64,000 nt of DNA, from positions 62,001 to 126,000 of the forward strand of contig JBBCJI010000007.1 of the NCBI GenBank assembly GCA_037190845.1, given 5' to 3'. The notes below the pieces were generated by a model, which saw only the letters and a list, made by a program, of their open reading frames with translations, was not told the DNA's origin and did not search any database. The stretch is from JBEBVQ01 sp037190845. Its GTDB lineage: Bacteria > Bacteroidota > Bacteroidia > Chitinophagales > Chitinophagaceae. Positions 7,398 through 16,368 of this stretch are shown here, piece by piece (position 1 is the stretch's first letter; each line of letters starts with the position of its first letter). A program made the translations under genes and the position numbers.

Positions 7398-8444
7398 ATG
7401 AATACCGATCTCTCATCTTTCGACCCCAACTCCGTAGGATTGGCCGGCAATAACATCTTTGGCCTCCCGTTCACTCAGGATGATGCGAAGCTCGTACTGC
7501 TGCCCGTACCCTGGGAAGTAACCGTATCTTACCGCAATGGAACGGCCCGGGCGCCTGAGCATATCTTTGACGCTTCCATGCAGATTGACCTCTACGACCC
7601 GGACGTGACCGACGGCTGGAAAAAAGGTTTCTTCATGCTCCCTTCCGATAAAAACATACGCCGGAAAAGTGACTACCTAAGGTCTTGTGCCGAACTGATC
7701 ATCTCCCATCTTGTAGAAGGAGGAGATATTTCCGACAACGAACAGTTGCAGCATAAACTGAAAGAAGTAAATGAAGGAGGCGTGATGCAGGTGGATTGGG
7801 TGCGCGCGACAACCAGTAACCTGTTGAAACAGGGCAAAAAAGTCGGGCTGATCGGCGGCGACCACAGCACACCGCTCGGGTTTATCAAAGCACTGTCGGA
7901 AATACACGAATCGTTTGGCGTACTCCAGATAGATGCCCATGCAGATCTGCGCAACGCTTATGAAGGATTCACCTATTCACATGCCTCAATCATGTATAAT
8001 GTGCTGGATATGATCCCGCAGGTGTCGAAACTGGTACAGGTCGGCATACGCGATTATTGCGATGAGGAAATTGAACTGATACAGAACAACCCGGACCGCG
8101 TCAAAACATGGTTTGACCAAGACATCAAGGAAAAGCAGTTTGAGGGCATTACCTGGAAACAGATCTGCCAGGATATCATCGCCGATCTGCCGCAAAAAGT
8201 ATACATCAGTTTCGACATTGACGGGCTCGACCCGAAACTGTGTCCCAACACAGGCACACCCGTACCGGGCGGCTTCGAAACTGCACAGGTCTCTTATCTG
8301 CTTAAACTGCTGCATGCCAGCGGCCGTGAGCTGATCGGGTTCGACCTGAATGAGGTATCTCCCGGCGCCGGCGAACAGGAAACCATAGACCCCATTGTGG
8401 GCGCAAGGATGCTGTATAAGCTGTGTAATTATATGGTGGGATGA
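7398..8444 (+). CDS. agmatinase/formiminoglutamase-family (ureohydrolase) enzyme
   Basis: 348 residues from the ATG at 7398. The binuclear manganese site of the arginase superfamily is visible: GGDHS (153-157), DAHAD (179-183) and SFDIDGLDP near residue 265, then EVSPG. These enzymes hydrolyse guanidino or formimino compounds to urea or formamide. The long insertion between residues 60 and 140 and the GTPVPGG segment fit the agmatinase-like branch seen in Bacteroidota, not classical arginase, which appears separately at 38593. The true substrate (agmatine, formiminoglutamate, guanidinobutyrate) is undetermined. The MFS transporter gene follows after 19 bases, so they may be co-transcribed. 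Confidence 0.85.
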   Translation: MNTDLSSFDPNSVGLAGNNIFGLPFTQDDAKLVLLPVPWEVTVSYRNGTARAPEHIFDASMQIDLYDPDVTDGWKKGFFMLPSDKNIRRKSDYLRSCAELIISHLVEGGDISDNEQLQHKLKEVNEGGVMQVDWVRATTSNLLKQGKKVGLIGGDHSTPLGFIKALSEIHESFGVLQIDAHADLRNAYEGFTYSHASIMYNVLDMIPQVSKLVQVGIRDYCDEEIELIQNNPDRVKTWFDQDIKEKQFEGITWKQICQDIIADLPQKVYISFDIDGLDPKLCPNTGTPVPGGFETAQVSYLLKLLHASGRELIGFDLNEVSPGAGEQETIDPIVGARMLYKLCNYMVG

Positions 8445-8463
8445 TCTTTTAGTTTGAAAATGA

Positions 8464-9819
8464 ATGAAACCCCCAATCATGAACCCGACAACCATCCCGG
8501 CAGCCATCAAAGAAAAGAAGAAAGTGTATCGTGCATGGGCTATGTACGACTGGGCCAACAGCGCCTATAACCTGGTGATTACCTCCACCATCTTCCCGGC
8601 CTATTATACGGCCATCACCACCATGCGGGAAAACGGGCAGATCGTCAACGACCAGGTTTCCTTCTTCGGGTATACGGTCAAAAACAGCGCCCTGTTCGAT
8701 TATGCGTTGGCTGCGGCTTACCTCGTGATCGCCTTCCTGTCCCCGATACTGTCATCCATCGCTGACTACACGGGCAACAAGAAATTTTTCATGAAGCTAT
8801 TCTGCTACCTCGGCGCATTTTCCTGCTGCGGTCTGTATTTCTTCACAAGCGACCGGTTAGAAACAGGCATCATACTATTTGCCCTGGCAGCCGTCGGCTT
8901 CTGTGGAAGCTTTGTATTTTACAATGCGTACCTACCGGAAATCGCGCCGCCGGAAGAACGCGACCGGCTCAGTGCGCAGGGATTCGCCTATGGATATATC
9001 GGCAGTGTGCTGCTTCAGATCATTTGTTTCGTTTTTGTACTCATGCCAGACCTGTTTGGTATTACCGACAGCACTTTCCCTCCCCGCCTTTCCTTCCTCC
9101 TCGTGGGCCTTTGGTGGATGGGATGGGCGCAGATACCGTTCGCCCGGCTACCCAAAGGACAGCCATTGCATCGACAATCATCAGGAAGTCTGCTAACGAA
9201 TGGATTCCGCGAGCTGAAAAAAGTATGGCAGCAGGTAAAACATATGCCCACACTGAAAACCTACCTCGCCGCTTTCCTGTTTTACAGCATGGGGGTACAG
9301 ACTGTGATGCTGGCAGCGACCATCTTCGGTAGTAAAGAACTGGCATTACCGACGAGCTCCCTGATCGGCACCATCCTGATCATACAGCTCGTAGCCATCC
9401 TCGGCGCTTTCTTTATGGCGCGGCTGTCCGAAAAGCTGGGCAATCTCAGGGTACTGCTGGGCGTCGTCTTTATCTGGATCGGTGTGTGTATCGCAGCTTA
9501 TTACACGACTACAGAATTCCAGTTCTACATCATTGCAGCCGTAGTGGGCCTGGTGATGGGCGGCATTCAGTCGCTGAGCCGCTCTACTTATGCCAAGATG
9601 ATCCCGCCGACCAAAGACACCACGTCATTCTTCAGCTTCTACGACGTAACGGAGAAAATCGCCATCGTAATCGGCATGTTCTCTTTCGGATATATTGACC
9701 ATATGCTGAGCATGCGTCATTCCATCATTGCCCTGGTGGTATTTTTTGCTATAGGCGCGGCGATTTTGTATCTTGCCATACGGAGATCAAAAAATGACCC
9801 TGCGGCTCATTCAATCTAA
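8464..9819 (+). CDS. MFS transporter, UMF1/Atg22-type
   Basis: 451 residues with about 12 membrane segments. The N-terminal YRAWAMYDWANSAYNLVITS is the hallmark of the UMF1/Atg22-like major facilitator branch, known from vacuolar amino-acid effluxers in fungi and widespread in Bacteroidota with unproven substrates. Conserved MFS features include SSIADYTGNKKF in the TM2-3 loop and GGIQSLSRSTYAKM in the second half. It follows the agmatinase-family gene by 19 bases and precedes the MBL hydrolase by 16, suggesting a three-gene unit. An internal ATG at 8479 is an alternative start. Export or uptake of amino acids or amines is a reasonable guess only. Confidence 0.9.
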   Translation: MKPPIMNPTTIPAAIKEKKKVYRAWAMYDWANSAYNLVITSTIFPAYYTAITTMRENGQIVNDQVSFFGYTVKNSALFDYALAAAYLVIAFLSPILSSIADYTGNKKFFMKLFCYLGAFSCCGLYFFTSDRLETGIILFALAAVGFCGSFVFYNAYLPEIAPPEERDRLSAQGFAYGYIGSVLLQIICFVFVLMPDLFGITDSTFPPRLSFLLVGLWWMGWAQIPFARLPKGQPLHRQSSGSLLTNGFRELKKVWQQVKHMPTLKTYLAAFLFYSMGVQTVMLAATIFGSKELALPTSSLIGTILIIQLVAILGAFFMARLSEKLGNLRVLLGVVFIWIGVCIAAYYTTTEFQFYIIAAVVGLVMGGIQSLSRSTYAKMIPPTKDTTSFFSFYDVTEKIAIVIGMFSFGYIDHMLSMRHSIIALVVFFAIGAAILYLAIRRSKNDPAAHSI

Positions 9820-9835
9820 ATAAACGGACCACATC

Positions 9836-10711
9836 ATGAAACTATATACAGTAAATGCCGGGTACTTCAAGCTGGATGGCGGCGCCATGTACGGCGTAGT
9901 ACCTAAGAGCATGTGGCAGAAAGCCAACCCTGCCGATGATAACAACATGTGCACCTGGGCCATGCGCTGCCTGCTGGTAGAGCACGGCAATCACCTCATT
10001 CTGATCGACAGCGGGATGGGCAACAAACAAGACGCTAAATTCTTCAGTCATTATCACCCGCACGGCGAAGACTCCATCGAAAGCTCACTGGCCAAACATG
10101 GCTTCACTACGGACGATATCACAGATGTATTCCATACGCATCTCCATTTCGACCATTGCGGCGGTTCCGTCAAAATCGACGATGGTAAACCCGTACCCGC
10201 ATTCTCCAAAGCCCTATTCTGGAGTAATCATAAACACTGGGCAGAGGCTACTGCGCCTAACGACCGCGAAAAAGCTTCATTCCTGAAAGAAAATATATTA
10301 CCATTGGAAGCCAGTGGCCAGCTCCGGTTTGTAGAAAGCAAGGACGGCGAAGAATGGATCGAAGATTTCCGGGTACGTTATGTCAATGGCCATACCGATG
10401 CTATGATGCTGCCCCAGATCAAATACAAGAACACTACCCTGCTTTATTGCGCCGATCTGCTGCCAAGCGCTTCCCATATTTCCATTCCCTGGGTGATGGC
10501 TTATGATATGCGCCCGCTGGATACGCTGCGTGAGAAGAAACAAATACTCAACGAAGCTGCGGCTAACGACTGGATCCTGTATTTTGAACACGACCCAAAG
10601 ATTGAATGCGCCAGCATACACCAGACCGAAAAAGGGGTGCGCATCAAGGATACATTTGCATTGAGCGAGTTGGACGACTACCTGGCAAAAAGAGAATCAG
10701 GAGGCATTTAA
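9836..10711 (+). CDS. MBL-fold metallo-hydrolase (AHL-lactonase-like branch)
   Basis: 291 residues. The zinc-binding signature HxHxDH is present as THLHFDHCGG (about 101-110), with later ligands in NGHTDAMM and the aspartate in LYCADLLP. ILIDSGMG before the metal motif is also typical. The superfamily includes lactonases, glyoxalase II and many others. The overall layout resembles the quorum-quenching lactonase/ytnP branch, but the substrate cannot be assigned. It is the last gene of a same-strand run with the MFS transporter and ends at a strong hairpin terminator. Confidence 0.87.
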   Translation: MKLYTVNAGYFKLDGGAMYGVVPKSMWQKANPADDNNMCTWAMRCLLVEHGNHLILIDSGMGNKQDAKFFSHYHPHGEDSIESSLAKHGFTTDDITDVFHTHLHFDHCGGSVKIDDGKPVPAFSKALFWSNHKHWAEATAPNDREKASFLKENILPLEASGQLRFVESKDGEEWIEDFRVRYVNGHTDAMMLPQIKYKNTTLLYCADLLPSASHISIPWVMAYDMRPLDTLREKKQILNEAAANDWILYFEHDPKIECASIHQTEKGVRIKDTFALSELDDYLAKRESGGI

Positions 10712-10725
10712 AAAACTGAATAACC

Positions 10726-10773
10726 AAAAGAAACGGGCATAGCGATTTGTATCACTACACCCGTTTCTTTTTT
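10726..10773 (+). terminator. rho-independent terminator after the MBL hydrolase
   Basis: AAGAAACGGG (10728-10737) pairs with CCCGTTTCTT (10760-10769); the inner part TAGCGAT/ATCACTA extends the stem with one mismatch. A run of T follows. It separates the plus-strand operon from the convergent tRNA gene. Confidence 0.8.
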
Positions 10774-10774
10774 G

Positions 10775-10847
10775 AGCGGAAGACGAGACTCGAACTCGCT
10801 ACCTACAGCTTGGGAAGCTGTCGCTCTACCAGGTGAGCTACTTCCGC
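10775..10847 (-). tRNA. tRNA-Gly (anticodon CCC)
   Basis: 73 bases that fold into a full cloverleaf: acceptor GCGGAAG/CTTCCGC, D stem GCTC/GAGC with loop ACCTGGTA, anticodon stem ACAGC/GCTGT with loop TTCCCAA, 5-base variable loop, T stem GCGAG/CTCGT (one G-T pair) with loop TTCGAGT. The anticodon CCC reads GGG. The discriminator is U and the CCA end is not encoded. Confidence 0.96.
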
Positions 10848-10914
10848 AGAAGCCCCAAAGGTAGCATTGTTTTGAACAAAAAATCGAGTGTGTCGCCTGC
10901 CCACGTGTTCCCGG

Positions 10915-11997
10915 TCAGCAACCATCCGAGGGACCACCGTTTTTAGTCACGTTGTAGAATTCATTCCGGAGCATGCGGTACAGTCCGCCACCGCCGCCGA
11001 TCCAAAGGCGCCCCTGCCGGTCCTGGTAGATGGCCTGTACGGCGGGTATATGCAGTCCTTCGTTTTTGTAGTAGTTGGTCAGCGTCTTGCCATCGTACCG
11101 GTAAACGCCGAAGCCTTCGGAGCTGAACCAGATATTGCCGGTTCTGTCTTCGTATGCCGCCCACACCTCGTTGTTGCCAATGCCGGTATTTGTGGTGAAG
11201 TGGGTAAATGAATTGCCATCATACCTGCTCAGTCCGCCTTCCATGGAACCGAACCAGAGGTTACCCTTGCTGTCGGCCAGGATGCTGACGATGCGGTTAT
11301 CGCCGGGACTGCCTTGCGGAGACAGGAAGTTGAAATTGCGACCATCATATTTACAGACCCCGACGCCATCTACGCCAAACCAGAGGTTGCCCTTTTCATC
11401 TTCGGTGATACACCAGATCGTGTTAGTGGCGTGTCCCTGTACGGGGAATAAACGGAATGCGGCACCCTCCAGCCGACAGAGTCCTTTTGCGGTACCGACC
11501 CAGATGTGCCCTTTGCTGTCTTCGAAGATCGACCAAACCATCCGGTCACTGAGGCCTTCCTTTTCCCGGAAGGTGGTGAAGCTAACGCCGTCATATTTGG
11601 TTATTCCGCCGTTGGTAGAGAACCAGAGATTGCCTTTTTTGTCTTCGATAATGCCGGTGACTTGTGTGCCGGCCAGTCCGTCTTTCACGGAGAAGTACCG
11701 AAATTCTTTTCCATCATAACGGACTATACCATCGCTGTTGGTACCGAACCAGAGATAACCCTTTTTATCCTGGAAAATCCTGCGGATGTATTCGCTGACC
11801 TGAAATTCCGGTCCGGCCTTGGGGGCAAAACCCTTCCAGTAGAAATAGGCGTAATGTTTCGGGACGGGTGCAAACGGGTTCGGTTGCGTCTGTGGTTTGT
11901 TGCCTCTGGCGGAAGCAGTGGCGGGCTGTCCGTGGCAGGAGGAGGCAAAAAGGAGAGGGAGGGAAAGGAACGCGGGGATGAGCAGGAACTGTTTCAT
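10915..11997 (-). CDS. secreted Reg_prop beta-propeller protein (probable lipoprotein)
   Basis: 360 residues. A signal peptide ends in LLFASSC, so Cys21 may be lipidated. The rest is made of about seven two-component-regulator-propeller repeats of the form KGxLWFGTxxxGxxxYDGxxFxxF, spaced about 40 residues, forming one seven-bladed propeller. In Bacteroidota these blades usually form the periplasmic sensor half of hybrid histidine kinases. Here they stand alone, without kinase or membrane helix. The divergent neighbour encodes a membrane-anchored winged-helix regulator, so the propeller may be its periplasmic ligand sensor (inference). Confidence 0.88.
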   Translation of the reverse strand: MKQFLLIPAFLSLPLLFASSCHGQPATASARGNKPQTQPNPFAPVPKHYAYFYWKGFAPKAGPEFQVSEYIRRIFQDKKGYLWFGTNSDGIVRYDGKEFRYFSVKDGLAGTQVTGIIEDKKGNLWFSTNGGITKYDGVSFTTFREKEGLSDRMVWSIFEDSKGHIWVGTAKGLCRLEGAAFRLFPVQGHATNTIWCITEDEKGNLWFGVDGVGVCKYDGRNFNFLSPQGSPGDNRIVSILADSKGNLWFGSMEGGLSRYDGNSFTHFTTNTGIGNNEVWAAYEDRTGNIWFSSEGFGVYRYDGKTLTNYYKNEGLHIPAVQAIYQDRQGRLWIGGGGGLYRMLRNEFYNVTKNGGPSDGC

Positions 11998-12109
11998 GGC
12001 TTTTTTCTTTTTTTCATAAAGCTATGGCTGCGCGTGGCCCCGGCAGGTTAAACAATGTAAAATAATGTAAACGCACAGGTAAAACATCCCGAATTGTCTC
12101 CCGATCCGG

Positions 12110-12117
12110 TAGCTTTG
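12110..12117 (+). promoter_or_regulatory. -7 box directly in front of the membrane regulator
   Basis: TAGCTTTG matches TAnnTTTG exactly and ends four bases before the ATG at 12122, so the transcript should be leaderless or nearly so. Confidence 0.5.
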
Positions 12118-12121
12118 CAGG

Positions 12122-13171
12122 ATGCTCCGGATCTGTAAGACAATTCTTTCTGTGTGGGTGGCCCTGCTCTGGTTCGCCGCGCCAGTTCGTGCCGGGGAGC
12201 AGGACGACGAGGCGCATGTGAAGGTCGTCATGCGGATGATCGGGCATGAGCTGTTGCTTCGTTCGGGGGACAGCGTGTCGCGGGTGCTGCCGGTGGAACG
12301 TGTGGATGGCCGGTACCGCCTCCGGTTTGCTTCCGCATGGGGATTCGACCCGGGGGAGCTGGTCGCGCTGGTGGACAGCGTGGTGCGCCGGAACGGAATC
12401 TCCGGACGCTATCGGGTGGAGGTCGAGGCTTGTGCCGGGCGGGAGGTAGTATACAGCTATGAAGTCACGGATACGGATCATGCAGAAAATGCACCGTGCA
12501 CACATCGCGTGCAGCCGGAGGGATATTATGAGGTCCTGTTTACCATTTTGCAGCACGATTTGCAATCTGAAAATGCAGCTTTCCTGCCTGCTCAGATACA
12601 GGGTAGTTCCTCGGGTCAGGGTCCCGGTGCGGGAGAAGCCCGGCGGGAGAAACGTATCGGGTATACCGCGGTAATCCTGCCCATTGCCGCGGTGCTGGGG
12701 CTGGCGGGGATCTTTGTTTATTCCAGAAGGAAAAAGGCCAAACCCAGTGCGCACTTTAACCTGGAGGATCCTGATTCTGACATAAACCTGAATGCTCATT
12801 CCGGCCCGGATACCCCCTCGGGCTCTCCTTCTTCCTCCTTTTCTGCTCTTTCTTCGCTTTCTCCGGATCCGTACATCCTGTCTGTAGGCGCCTTCCGGTT
12901 CGACAAAAGGAACATGACACTTTCCCTGGGCAACGAGGTCATCGAACTGACGGGTAAGGAGTCTGATCTGCTGTTGCTGCTGCATGGCTCTGTCAATACT
13001 ACTATATCCCGCGACCTGATCCTGAATACCGTTTGGGGCGATGAAGGCGATTATATCGGCCGCACACTGGATGTGTTCATCTCTCGGTTGCGTAAAAGGC
13101 TCGAAGCTGATCCGGGTCTGAAGATCATCAACATTCGCGGAGTGGGCTACAAACTAATTATCAATGATTAA
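12122..13171 (+). CDS. membrane-anchored one-component regulator: periplasmic domain, TM, OmpR-type winged helix
   Basis: 349 residues. A signal peptide or first TM (1-24) is followed by a periplasmic domain with two cysteines (Cys104, Cys126), a TM segment at about 179-200 ending in RRKK, a Ser/Pro/Asp-rich linker (205-250), and an OmpR/PhoB-type DNA-binding domain (about 253-347; LTGKESDLLLLL, then RTLDVFISRLRKRLEADP, then IINIRGVGYKL). The DNA-binding domain is C-terminal, the reverse of ToxR/CadC, so a periplasmic signal would pass through one helix to a cytoplasmic C-terminal effector. No receiver domain is present. The gene is clearly more GC-rich than its neighbours. It is divergent from the Reg_prop propeller, 124 bases away, the likely partner or target. 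Confidence 0.88.
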   Translation: MLRICKTILSVWVALLWFAAPVRAGEQDDEAHVKVVMRMIGHELLLRSGDSVSRVLPVERVDGRYRLRFASAWGFDPGELVALVDSVVRRNGISGRYRVEVEACAGREVVYSYEVTDTDHAENAPCTHRVQPEGYYEVLFTILQHDLQSENAAFLPAQIQGSSSGQGPGAGEARREKRIGYTAVILPIAAVLGLAGIFVYSRRKKAKPSAHFNLEDPDSDINLNAHSGPDTPSGSPSSSFSALSSLSPDPYILSVGAFRFDKRNMTLSLGNEVIELTGKESDLLLLLHGSVNTTISRDLILNTVWGDEGDYIGRTLDVFISRLRKRLEADPGLKIINIRGVGYKLIIND

Positions 13172-13390
13172 TTGTTAATTATTAATGAAAGTCGTCTGGA
13201 ACGGAGCCCCCCCTACTACAGCAATAGTCGAGCAGGCATGCTGTGAAGTAACTTAGAGAAATGCCATGATATTGTATCCATAAAAGACCCTTTCTTAATA
13301 TTCACTTAATACTCCCTTAACGCTCAGATAAGAACAAATGTGTCATTTTGCATAACCGGAAAGATATTAAAACCGGTTGCGACACATTTT

Positions 13391-14296
13391 ATGCAACAAC
13401 GGGAAGTAGATATCGTCGTACTATCAGACCTTCACCTGGGCACTTATGGCTGCCACGCCCGCGAACTCCTGCAATACCTGGAAAGCATTAACCCGCGGAC
13501 GGTCGTACTCAACGGTGACATCATTGACATCTGGCAATTCAGCAAACGCTACTGGCCACCGGCCCACATGATGGTGATCCAGCATCTGGTAGGCCTTGTC
13601 GCGAAAGGAATCCCGGTGTACTACATCCCGGGTAATCATGACGAGATGCTGCGCCGGTTCGAAGGTTTTGAGGCCGGATCTTTCAGCATTACCAATAAGC
13701 TTTCCCTGAAAATTGACGGCGCACGGATCTGGATATTCCATGGCGACATATTCGATGTGGTGATGCAGCACAGTAAATGGCTGGCCAAACTCGGAGCTGT
13801 AGGATACGACAGTCTGATCCTGTTCAACAGTTTGGTGAATTACGTCTTACGCAAGATGGGCAGAAAAAAGATATCCCTTTCCAAACGGATCAAAAACAGC
13901 GTGAAAAGCGCTGTAAAGTTCATCAGCAATTTTGAAGAATCGGTAGGTGAATTTGCGATTGCCAATAAGTTCGACTACGTTGTATGCGGTCATATTCACC
14001 ATCCGGACATCAACACATTTGCTACCGATGCAGGGTCGGTGGTGTATATGAATTCCGGCGACTGGATCGAAAACCTAAGTTCGCTCGAATACAACGATGG
14101 CAAATGGGAGGTCTACCGTTATGCCCATGATCCGCTGGCACAATCGGTGGTGGTGCGGAATAGGAACACCAGTTCACAACAACTGATGAACAGCCTGCTG
14201 GATGAACTGAATATTGATGCAGGGAATCGTAAGCAGAGAAAAAAGAAATCGCGCAAGACTTTTCAAAATGCGGACGACATCGAATGGTTTATCTGA
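13391..14296 (+). CDS. LpxH-like calcineurin-type phosphoesterase (UDP-2,3-diacylglucosamine diphosphatase family)
   Basis: 301 residues from the ATG at 13391. All five metallophosphoesterase motifs are visible: LSDLHLG (11-17), NGDIIDIW (41-48), GNHDE (81-85), FHGDIFD (about 118-124) and CGHIHHPD (about 199). The family removes UMP from UDP-2,3-diacylglucosamine on the lipid A route, or acts on related UDP-linked envelope lipids. The C-terminal basic tail of about 40 residues (KQRKKKSRK) is an extra. A longer reading from 13340 would begin within a TCATTTTG promoter-like sequence and is less likely. It sits upstream of a MurG-like glycosyltransferase, consistent with glycolipid synthesis. 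Confidence 0.87.
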   Translation: MQQREVDIVVLSDLHLGTYGCHARELLQYLESINPRTVVLNGDIIDIWQFSKRYWPPAHMMVIQHLVGLVAKGIPVYYIPGNHDEMLRRFEGFEAGSFSITNKLSLKIDGARIWIFHGDIFDVVMQHSKWLAKLGAVGYDSLILFNSLVNYVLRKMGRKKISLSKRIKNSVKSAVKFISNFEESVGEFAIANKFDYVVCGHIHHPDINTFATDAGSVVYMNSGDWIENLSSLEYNDGKWEVYRYAHDPLAQSVVVRNRNTSSQQLMNSLLDELNIDAGNRKQRKKKSRKTFQNADDIEWFI

Positions 14297-14330
14297 TTTT
14301 ATAAAAAGCATTGGGTGAAACCGAAGCTGT

Positions 14331-14475
14331 CCCGGATGTTCCGAAGAGCATCCGGGGTGACTTATAATACGGGGTCTCCGACCCCGGCTGAATACGTAAT
14401 ACTTTATAAGTATCGCAGGATGGATTATAAATCCTGCTGTATCCCTGTTCCCGGATGCGCTCCGCTAACATCCGG
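14331..14475. repeat. cluster of four nested palindromes between the LpxH-like gene and the glycosyltransferase
   Basis: Four hairpins in 145 bases: CCCGGATG/CATCCGGG (14331-14356), CGGGGTC-TCC-GACCCCG (14370-14386), which is itself flanked by CTTATAA (14361) and TTATAAG (14404), GCAGGAT/ATCCTGC (14415-14437), and CCGGATG/CATCCGG (14451-14475). The first and last share the same arm. This looks like a REP-type palindromic insertion; it may also terminate the upstream gene. No coding potential is seen. Confidence 0.65.
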
Positions 14476-14532
14476 AAGCACTGAAACACTCCAGACTTTC
14501 TACTGAAATACGATACCGCATAAGCCGCAACC

Positions 14533-15549
14533 ATGAAAATACTATACGCCATCCAGGGAACAGGCAACGGACATATAGCCCGTGCGCTGGAGATCTACCC
14601 GCTGCTCACGCAATATGGAGATATCGATGTACTGATCAGCGGCATCCAGGCTGATCTTGATTTTCCGTATCCGGTAAAGTACCAACTATATGGTCTGAGT
14701 TTTATCTTCGGGCGGCATGGCGGTGTAGACATGTGGGAGACCTTCAAAAAACTCCGGCCGCTGGCTTTACTAAAAGACATCTCCACCCTGCCCGTCCGTT
14801 CCTACGATCTTGTGATCAATGATTTCGAACCGGTGTCGGCCTGGGCCTGCAAGGTCCGGAAAGTGCCATGCATTGCATTGAGCCACCAGGCAGCAGTACT
14901 GCATCCGAATGCTCCGGTGCCGGATGCAACCGACAAAATGGGACGAATGATACTACGTCACTATGCTCCGGCATCTGTGGTTTACAGCTTTCACTTCAAA
15001 TCATTTGCGGACAACATGTTCACACCCGTGATCCGGAAAGGAGTCAGGAACATCCAACCTGAGGATCAGGGGCACTATACCGTCTACTTACCGGCATATG
15101 ACGACATCACACTCGTTCAACACCTGTCGCAGATCAGCAGCACAACACGGTGGCAGGTATTCTCAAAACACAACCGGATTACCTTCACCCAGGGTAATGT
15201 TTGGGTACAGCCCGTAACGGGGGAAGCCTTTCTTAATAGCATGGCTACAGCACGGGGCGTTCTTTGCGGGGCCGGTTTTGAAACTCCCGCAGAAGCACTG
15301 TATCTCGGCAAAAAGCTGCTGGTCATACCGATGCACCATCAATACGAACAGCAGTGCAACGCAGCTACGCTAAGCGAGATAGGCGTACCGGTGATCCGCC
15401 ATCTGGGTCCGGAATATTATGAAGATATACGTAAATGGCTTAACACGGGGAACCCCGTACCCGTACACTATAAAAATGACACGGCAGCGATCATTGAACT
15501 TATCTTACAGCAAATAAGAAGATGGAACCCAGCCCAATTGGCGCATTAG
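14533..15549 (+). CDS. MurG-like glycosyltransferase (GT-B, family 28-related)
   Basis: 338 residues. The N-terminal ILYAIQGTGNGHIARALEI is the glycine-rich nucleotide-sugar loop of GT-B enzymes related to MurG and diacylglycerol glucosyltransferases. The C-terminal donor-site segment reads GVLCGAGFETPAEALYLGKKLLVIP, followed by HQYEQQCNA, as in GT28. It probably adds a sugar to a lipid or envelope acceptor at the inner membrane. It lies downstream of the LpxH-like phosphatase and directly abuts surE (16-base gap). The acceptor is unknown. Confidence 0.87.
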   Translation: MKILYAIQGTGNGHIARALEIYPLLTQYGDIDVLISGIQADLDFPYPVKYQLYGLSFIFGRHGGVDMWETFKKLRPLALLKDISTLPVRSYDLVINDFEPVSAWACKVRKVPCIALSHQAAVLHPNAPVPDATDKMGRMILRHYAPASVVYSFHFKSFADNMFTPVIRKGVRNIQPEDQGHYTVYLPAYDDITLVQHLSQISSTTRWQVFSKHNRITFTQGNVWVQPVTGEAFLNSMATARGVLCGAGFETPAEALYLGKKLLVIPMHHQYEQQCNAATLSEIGVPVIRHLGPEYYEDIRKWLNTGNPVPVHYKNDTAAIIELILQQIRRWNPAQLAH

Positions 15550-15552
15550 TAA

Positions 15553-15560
15553 TACCTTTG
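15553..15560 (+). promoter_or_regulatory. -7 box directly in front of surE
   Basis: TACCTTTG, an exact TAnnTTTG, lies just after the upstream stop codon and ends four bases before the surE ATG. It suggests an own, leaderless promoter for surE. Confidence 0.5.
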
Positions 15561-15564
15561 CGCC

Positions 15565-16350
15565 ATGCAGGAATCAAACCGACCGCTGATATTAGTTACT
15601 AATGATGATGGTATTACCGCCCCCGGCATCCGCGCGCTGGTGAACGCAGTAAAAGACCTCGGAGAAGTTGTGATCGTAGCACCCGACAGCCCGCAATCGG
15701 GCATGGGGCATGCCATTACGATCGGCCACCCGCTCCGGCTCAACAAGGTGGACATCTTCCCGGGTATCGATTCCTGGCAATGCTCAGGCACTCCGGTGGA
15801 CTGTGTGAAGCTCGCCAACGATGTGCTCCTGAAACGAAAACCTGATCTCTGCGTGAGCGGGGTCAATCACGGCGCCAACCACTCGATCAATATCATTTAC
15901 TCCGGCACCATGAGTGCCGCTATGGAAGCAGCCATCGAAGGCATTCCATCTGCCGGATTCTCTTTGCTGGACTATACTTTTGATGCAGACTTTAGCATAG
16001 CTGAAAAAGTAGCCAAAGTAGTAGCATCGCAGATGCTGGAAAAAACACAACCGCCACATACACTGCTTAATGTAAATATACCCGCAGTGAAGGAACATGA
16101 ATTCAAAGGAATAAAGTTATGTCGCCAGGCGTATGCCAAATGGGCGGAAAGCTTCGACCATCGCATTGATCCGCATGGCAATGATTACTACTGGATGACC
16201 GGGGCATTCGTGAACATGGACGACGGGACAGACACCGACGTGGTAGCTCTGAAGGAAGGCTACGCGTCAGTCGTGCCGGTCAAGTTTGATTTTACAGACA
16301 CGCACACCCGCCAACGCCTGGAAGCGGAATGGAATGGCCTTACAATCTGA
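15565..16350 (+). CDS. surE: 5'/3'-nucleotidase SurE
   Basis: 261 residues, typical for SurE. The metal-binding acidic pair is Asp14-Asp15 in LVTNDDGITAPGI. The conserved QSGMGHAITIG, GTPVDCVKLA, SGVNHGANHSINIIYSGTMSAAMEA and NVNIPAV segments are all present. It dephosphorylates nucleoside monophosphates and is linked to stationary-phase survival in other bacteria. It lies between two glycosyltransferase genes on the same strand. Confidence 0.97.
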   Translation: MQESNRPLILVTNDDGITAPGIRALVNAVKDLGEVVIVAPDSPQSGMGHAITIGHPLRLNKVDIFPGIDSWQCSGTPVDCVKLANDVLLKRKPDLCVSGVNHGANHSINIIYSGTMSAAMEAAIEGIPSAGFSLLDYTFDADFSIAEKVAKVVASQMLEKTQPPHTLLNVNIPAVKEHEFKGIKLCRQAYAKWAESFDHRIDPHGNDYYWMTGAFVNMDDGTDTDVVALKEGYASVVPVKFDFTDTHTRQRLEAEWNGLTI

Positions 16351-16368
16351 TGCTCCTTACAAAATAAT

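Noticed and set aside
12014..12985. 323-codon minus-strand ORF opposite the membrane winged-helix regulator
   Set aside because: Its composition is that of an antisense frame (Arg/His/Pro-rich) and it lies fully over a gene with a clear signal peptide, TM and DNA-binding domain.
13340..13390. 17-residue N-terminal extension of the LpxH-like protein
   Set aside because: The first start lies inside a TCATTTTG promoter-like sequence and the family begins just before the first metal motif.
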